Assembly (NCBI GenBank): GCA_910578555.1
Contig: CAJTPS010000009.1
Span: 62,001 to 126,000 of the forward strand
Source of the DNA: an uncultured Lachnospiraceae bacterium
Lineage (GTDB): Bacteria > Bacillota > Clostridia > Lachnospirales > Lachnospiraceae
DNA: 64,000 nucleotides
Direction: 5' to 3'
The position numbers were made by a program, and so were the translations under genes. Within the stretch, counting starts at the first letter, position 1, and every line of letters starts with the position of its first letter. Of this stretch, positions 60,493 to 64,000 are shown piece by piece. The notes under the pieces are model-generated. The model was not told the DNA's origin and ran no database searches. It saw only the letters and a list, made by a program, of their open reading frames with translations.

Positions 60493-60603
60493 GAGATCTC
60501 CTTTGGGTGTGGCAGTTTTGCCATATTTCGCAGCAGTGTGTTTATTGCTTTATGGACAGTATAGCATAGGGGTGGGGAAAAAACCAGCGGCAGAATGCCC
60601 GCA

Positions 60604-60703
60604 GACGAGCTTTGCTCGTTTTTTGGTATAGGAAATTCCTCGGCTTCTTTCGAGTTTGCGAAGCAAATCTCGCAAAGTTAATTTGCGGAGCAAATTTACT
60701 TTT
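60604..60703 (+). repeat. GGTATAGGAAATT palindromic element, single copy
   Basis: In plus orientation: GACGAGC/GCTCGTT hairpin (60604-60620), GGTATAGGAAATT (60625-60637), CGAGTTTGCGAAGCAAATCTCG-type hairpin (60651-60672) and the AATTTGCGGAGCAAATT hairpin (about 60679-60697). Same order of parts as the two copies at 20012-20155. Confidence 0.85.
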
Positions 60704-60731
60704 TTACTTTAGAAGTTACGTTGTAACAATA

Positions 60732-60760
60732 TTGACCAAATTATGGATTATGTGTAATAT
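60732..60760 (+). promoter_or_regulatory. Promoter of the surface-protein operon
   Basis: TTGACC (60732) and TAATAT (60755) with 17-bp spacing, 124 bp before the start codon. The gap 60493-60883 otherwise holds only the repeat element. Confidence 0.6.
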
Positions 60761-60883
60761 AGAAGCAGGAATAAACGGGTTATGCGTGGCTCTGACAGCA
60801 AATAATTGCAGTTTGGAAGATAAGAATGCGGTTCAGAGTGAACGATAGTATAAACGGGCGTGAGAATGATCGGGGATGAGGCT

Positions 60884-62059
60884 ATGAGAAAAAGATGGAA
60901 AAGTATTACGGCGATGTGTCTGTCGGCAATGATCGGATGTGCTCTGCCTGTCGGTACGATGATGGCGGCGGAAGAGTCGGAAGCAGCAGAGCATGTACAG
61001 GAGAGTGAGACTTCTGAACCGGTGGAGGAAGTGCTGCAGGATGCGGAATCGAAAGACCCGGCGGAGGAAGCGGAGACAGGTGATCCGGCGGAGGAAACAG
61101 ATCAGGAGCCGGAGACAGGAGAGCAGGCGGAGGAAGCAGATCAGGAAGCGGGGACAGGTGATCCGGTGGAAGAAACAGACCAGGCGCCGGAATCGGGAGA
61201 GCAGCAGGAAACGGATACTGTTGATCCTGCAGCAGAATTGATTGAAATCATTCCGCAGACAGTGGAAACAACCGCGCAGACGGACGTGCAGGAGAAGCCC
61301 GGGGAAACAGAGCCGGTGATCGTGATCCGGCTGCAGGGAACAGACCGGGCACAGGCGCTTGGCGGCAAGATTGCATATAGCACTTATATCCGCAATCATG
61401 ACCAGCGGTTCAATGTTTCAGTGGAGCAGGGCAGAGTTGCAGCGCTTTATTATTATCTGGACACGGCGGCAGATGATTCTGGCGAGAGTAAGAGCGAGGA
61501 ACAGCTGGCGGATCTGTGGCAATCGGCAGAGCAGGGGAACTGGCAGGAGATTATTCTCGGACAGGACGGCAGATATGTGCTGTATGTCAAAGCGGAAGCG
61601 GCGGACGGGCAGTCGGTCTGTGCCAGAACAGATGGTGTTGTGATCGATGCGACAGCGCCGGTCATTACAGGTATTGATGACGGCGGTACATATCCGGTCG
61701 GCACGAACTTCGGGGTGACGGATGATAATCTGGACATTGTTTTGATAAATGAACAGCCGGCAGTTCCTTCTTCGACAGCCGGAATGTATCAGGTTGCAAC
61801 AGGCATTAATGCGACTTCCTGTGTGATCAGGGCAAAAGATAAAGCGGGAAACGAAACGGTTTGCAGTATCACGGTGGAAGGTGAAGAACCGGACATACGC
61901 TATATATGGGTAAGCGGCTCTTATATGTTAAAAGCTGGCAGAGACTATCACTTAGGCGTCGGTAACTGGACGCTGGATGGTGACAGTACGGTCTACTGCG
62001 GCGGCAGTACGTTTTATGTGAAAGAGGACGGCAGCTATCAGTTTCAGAAGCTTAAATAG
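60884..62059 (+). CDS. Secreted protein with acidic repeats and Ig-like domain
   Basis: A 391-residue exported protein. The signal peptide (residues 1-26, SITAMCLSAMIGCALPVGTMMA then AEE) is followed by a low-complexity region (about 30-120) of degenerate units such as AETGDPAEETDQEPETGEQ. The second half contains a bacterial Ig-like stretch (DGVVIDATAPVITGIDDGGTYPVGTNFGVTDDNLD, about residues 255-330), and a short C-terminal domain with repeated Gly/Tyr residues. No sortase motif or membrane anchor is seen at the C-terminus. The start is at 60884; a frame open 8 codons earlier is possible. Confidence 0.8.
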   Translation: MRKRWKSITAMCLSAMIGCALPVGTMMAAEESEAAEHVQESETSEPVEEVLQDAESKDPAEEAETGDPAEETDQEPETGEQAEEADQEAGTGDPVEETDQAPESGEQQETDTVDPAAELIEIIPQTVETTAQTDVQEKPGETEPVIVIRLQGTDRAQALGGKIAYSTYIRNHDQRFNVSVEQGRVAALYYYLDTAADDSGESKSEEQLADLWQSAEQGNWQEIILGQDGRYVLYVKAEAADGQSVCARTDGVVIDATAPVITGIDDGGTYPVGTNFGVTDDNLDIVLINEQPAVPSSTAGMYQVATGINATSCVIRAKDKAGNETVCSITVEGEEPDIRYIWVSGSYMLKAGRDYHLGVGNWTLDGDSTVYCGGSTFYVKEDGSYQFQKLK

Positions 62060-62137
62060 TGTATACGGTAATATGTGAACTGCCGTATAGGCTTGTGTGC
62101 GTGTGGAATGTAACAGGAAAAGGGGTGTGGATACTCT

Positions 62138-63487
62138 ATGCAGAGGCAGATGTCATCTAAGAAGATCGTAATAGCCGCATGTGCGGCGGCAGCTGTGGTC
62201 GTTGTGGCGGCGGTGATCATTCTATTAAACAGGAAGGAAGAGGCTTTCCGGTCCATCATGGTCTATGAACTGGAGGGAAGCGCCGTGATCGAGCGGGCGG
62301 ATATCGGTACCGTCGATGCGGTGGAGAATTTATATCTGGAATCAGGCGATCGTGTGTGTGTGCAGCAGGACAGTACGATGCGCATGAAACTGGACGATGA
62401 TAAGTACATAACGGCGGAAGCCGATACGATTTTTACACTGGAAGCGGAAGGGAACGGTCAGGATTCCAGAACGAGAATCCGCCTGGAGCAGGGAGCGGTT
62501 ACCAATGAGATACAGAAACCTCTGAGCGGTGAATCGGTGTATGAGACATCTACGCCGAACTCTGTCATGGCGGTCAGAGGCACAATATACCGGGCACAGC
62601 TTGCTGACGACGGCGCGGGCGGACAGGATGTGAGACTGTGCTGCTTTGATGGAACGGTGGCGACGAAGCCGATTCTTCCTGACGGGACATTCGGCGAGGA
62701 GGTTCTGGTGCATGCCGGCAGTGAACTGACGATATACAGTGACGGAACAGTGGACGGTCCGACAGACATTGATTATACAAGTCTGCCGGAGCAGGCATGG
62801 CGGATTCTGGAGGATATGCTGGAAAACGGGGCAGACATTACGGGTATCACGCAGGAAGCGCTTGCGCAGATCAGACAGGAAGCTGAACAGGCAGATCCGT
62901 TGTATGATGAAGCGGCAGGTGATGCGCAGACACCTGCAGAGACAGAAGAACAGAATGTACAGGATCAGGATACAGAGGAGCAGGATGTGCGGGAACCGCA
63001 GGAAGAAGTGACGGTGCCGAAAGACAGTACGGCAGATTCTGCACGGAAACCGGCAAAACCGCAGACACGGCAGAATGAAGGGCAGAGTGATAAGAAACCG
63101 GGAGCCGAAGCGGCGCGGGAGCCGTCGAAACCGAGGGATACACCGCCTGCACAGGGCGGCACACCAGATCCTTCCGACAGCGGAAGTTCTGACGGCGGCA
63201 GCGGCCAGCAGCCGGACGGTGGTGACGACGGTGAGAAACCGGATGATAACCGGGGCGATACACCTCCGAAACCACCGAAGCCTCCGAAACCGCCTAAACC
63301 GGAGGAAGAAATAAACTATACGGTTACCTATCAGTATCAGGGTTCCGTGTTCGCTACCCAGACAGTAAAGAGCGGTGATAAGACCACAGCGCCTGTGCTT
63401 GCTCCGGCGGCAGAAGGTGCATGGGATTTTGATTTCAATACGAAGATCAAAGCGGATACAACGATCGAGTGGAAATCCGGGAACTGA
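62138..63487 (+). CDS. FecR-domain protein with proline linker and InlB-type repeat
   Basis: A 449-residue protein with an N-terminal membrane anchor (VIAACAAAAVVVVAAVIILLN, residues 10-30), a FecR domain (about 60-210: VYELEGSAVIERA, STPNSVMAVRGTIYRAQ, CCFDGTVATKPILPDG), a long Glu/Gln/Pro-rich linker with PPKPPKPPKPPKP near residue 385, and a C-terminal InlB B-repeat-like unit (YTVTYQYQG, VKSGDKTTAPVLAP, FDFNTKIKADTTIEW). GGGGTG lies upstream. It precedes the CHASE2 gene by 17 bp; FecR and CHASE2 proteins are often neighbours, suggesting a shared envelope-sensing unit. Confidence 0.88.
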   Translation: MQRQMSSKKIVIAACAAAAVVVVAAVIILLNRKEEAFRSIMVYELEGSAVIERADIGTVDAVENLYLESGDRVCVQQDSTMRMKLDDDKYITAEADTIFTLEAEGNGQDSRTRIRLEQGAVTNEIQKPLSGESVYETSTPNSVMAVRGTIYRAQLADDGAGGQDVRLCCFDGTVATKPILPDGTFGEEVLVHAGSELTIYSDGTVDGPTDIDYTSLPEQAWRILEDMLENGADITGITQEALAQIRQEAEQADPLYDEAAGDAQTPAETEEQNVQDQDTEEQDVREPQEEVTVPKDSTADSARKPAKPQTRQNEGQSDKKPGAEAAREPSKPRDTPPAQGGTPDPSDSGSSDGGSGQQPDGGDDGEKPDDNRGDTPPKPPKPPKPPKPEEEINYTVTYQYQGSVFATQTVKSGDKTTAPVLAPAAEGAWDFDFNTKIKADTTIEWKSGN

Positions 63488-63504
63488 CCGGAGAAGGTTA
63501 AGGT

Positions 63505-64000
63505 ATGAAGTATCAAAACGGAATGAAAGCGGCGGCGGTTACAGCCGCCGTTATTCTGACATCTTACCTGTTTCTGTTTTTTGGTGCAGCCGGTATGATC
63601 GACCAGGGCATATCCGACAGGCTGAATCAGCGGGAGAGTGTCACTAATAAGAAAATATATATCATAGGAATCGATGATAAGACGTTAGAACAGTACGGCT
63701 CCGTCAACACATGGAGCCGTGAGATTCCGGCGAAACTGGTATCGACCCTGAACCATGCACAAGGCGGCGGGCCGGCCGTGATCGGGTTCGATGTGATCTA
63801 CAGTGAACAGGCGGATGAGCAGGCAGATGATTACTTTGCCGAAGTCTGCGGGGAATCCGGGAACGTGGTTGCCGCCATGAGCTTTTCTTTCAAGGAACAG
63901 CCGGAACAGGGCGAGGACGGCAGGATCGTTTATAACCCGTATTACGTGGATCATGTGATAGAGCCTTATGACAGCCTGCGGGATCAGGTTATGTGCGGTT
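63505..64000 (+). CDS. CHASE2-domain signalling protein, 5' part (runs off window)
   Basis: The first 165 codons of a larger protein. An N-terminal membrane helix (AAAVTAAVILTSYLFLFFGAAGMI) is followed by the extracellular CHASE2 sensor domain (KIYIIGIDDKTLEQYGSVNTWSREI, PAVIGFDVIYSEQADEQADDYFAE). Such proteins usually end in an adenylate/guanylate cyclase or kinase domain, outside this window. AAGGTTAAGGT lies upstream of the ATG. Confidence 0.85.
   Translation, partial: MKYQNGMKAAAVTAAVILTSYLFLFFGAAGMIDQGISDRLNQRESVTNKKIYIIGIDDKTLEQYGSVNTWSREIPAKLVSTLNHAQGGGPAVIGFDVIYSEQADEQADDYFAEVCGESGNVVAAMSFSFKEQPEQGEDGRIVYNPYYVDHVIEPYDSLRDQVMCG

Overview
The window looks like a chromosomal segment of an anaerobic Firmicute of the class Clostridia, most likely a gut Lachnospiraceae. 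The pointers are the DapL aminotransferase route to diaminopimelate, the Ptb/Buk butyrate pair, an ANTAR regulator behind glnA, an Mgl sugar importer run by a YesMN-type two-component system, a T-box in front of aspS-gatCAB, and a split archaeal-type IMP cyclohydrolase plus AICAR transformylase. No rRNA, tRNA or CRISPR was seen. The assignment rests on gene content read by eye, not on a database search.

Layout. 1-2.2 kb: BceS-like kinase (cut by the window edge) and BceR-like regulator on the minus strand, then a coiled-coil gene remnant. 2.2-4.4 kb: glnA and an ANTAR antiterminator-type regulator. 4.5-14.4 kb: two-component system, a membrane-anchored binding protein, two lipoprotein sugar-binding proteins, MglA, MglC and a small membrane protein. 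14.9-18 kb: dapF, dapL and an ANT(6)-like nucleotidyltransferase. 18-19.8 kb: chemoreceptor on the minus strand. 20.6-29.6 kb: a Na+-dependent (NSS/SNF) transporter gene split by a 7.6-kb AT-richer island. The island carries a YhcG/DUF1016 nuclease, an XRE regulator, a YtrA-like GntR regulator with an ABC transporter, a 40-residue membrane peptide, a Cys-rich KTR protein, a BceAB-like transporter and a second GntR regulator. 29.8-32.4 kb: TetR regulator and a two-gene ABC exporter. 32.5-36.5 kb: azlCD, a ClbS/DfsB-like protein, an APH(3')-like kinase and an Rpn-family nuclease. 36.6-45.2 kb: T-box, aspS, gatC, gatA, gatB, a convergent membrane protein and a second aspS. 45.4-52.3 kb: a DUF6106-like protein, guaB, a PocR-GAF-PAS-GGDEF-EAL protein, IMP cyclohydrolase and AICAR transformylase. 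52.4-58.7 kb: ptb, buk, secA and prfB with its programmed +1 frameshift. 58.7-64 kb: three minus-strand membrane or protease-like genes, then a surface protein, a FecR/InlB-repeat protein and the start of a CHASE2 protein.

The strongest points for a second look are these. (a) The interrupted transporter: the host dinucleotide TT at the left junction lies exactly at the centre of a 32-bp imperfect palindrome made half of host and half of island DNA, and TT recurs at the right junction. This is what a serine-recombinase attachment site would look like, yet no recombinase is present. (b) A T-box that, by hand folding, offers an Asn codon (AAC) as specifier ahead of aspS-gatCAB, with a second, unlinked aspS downstream. 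(c) Two families of structured intergenic repeats, one sharing a GAGAATGC/GCATTCTC hairpin at four places, the other a GGTATAGGAAATT-hairpin unit at three.
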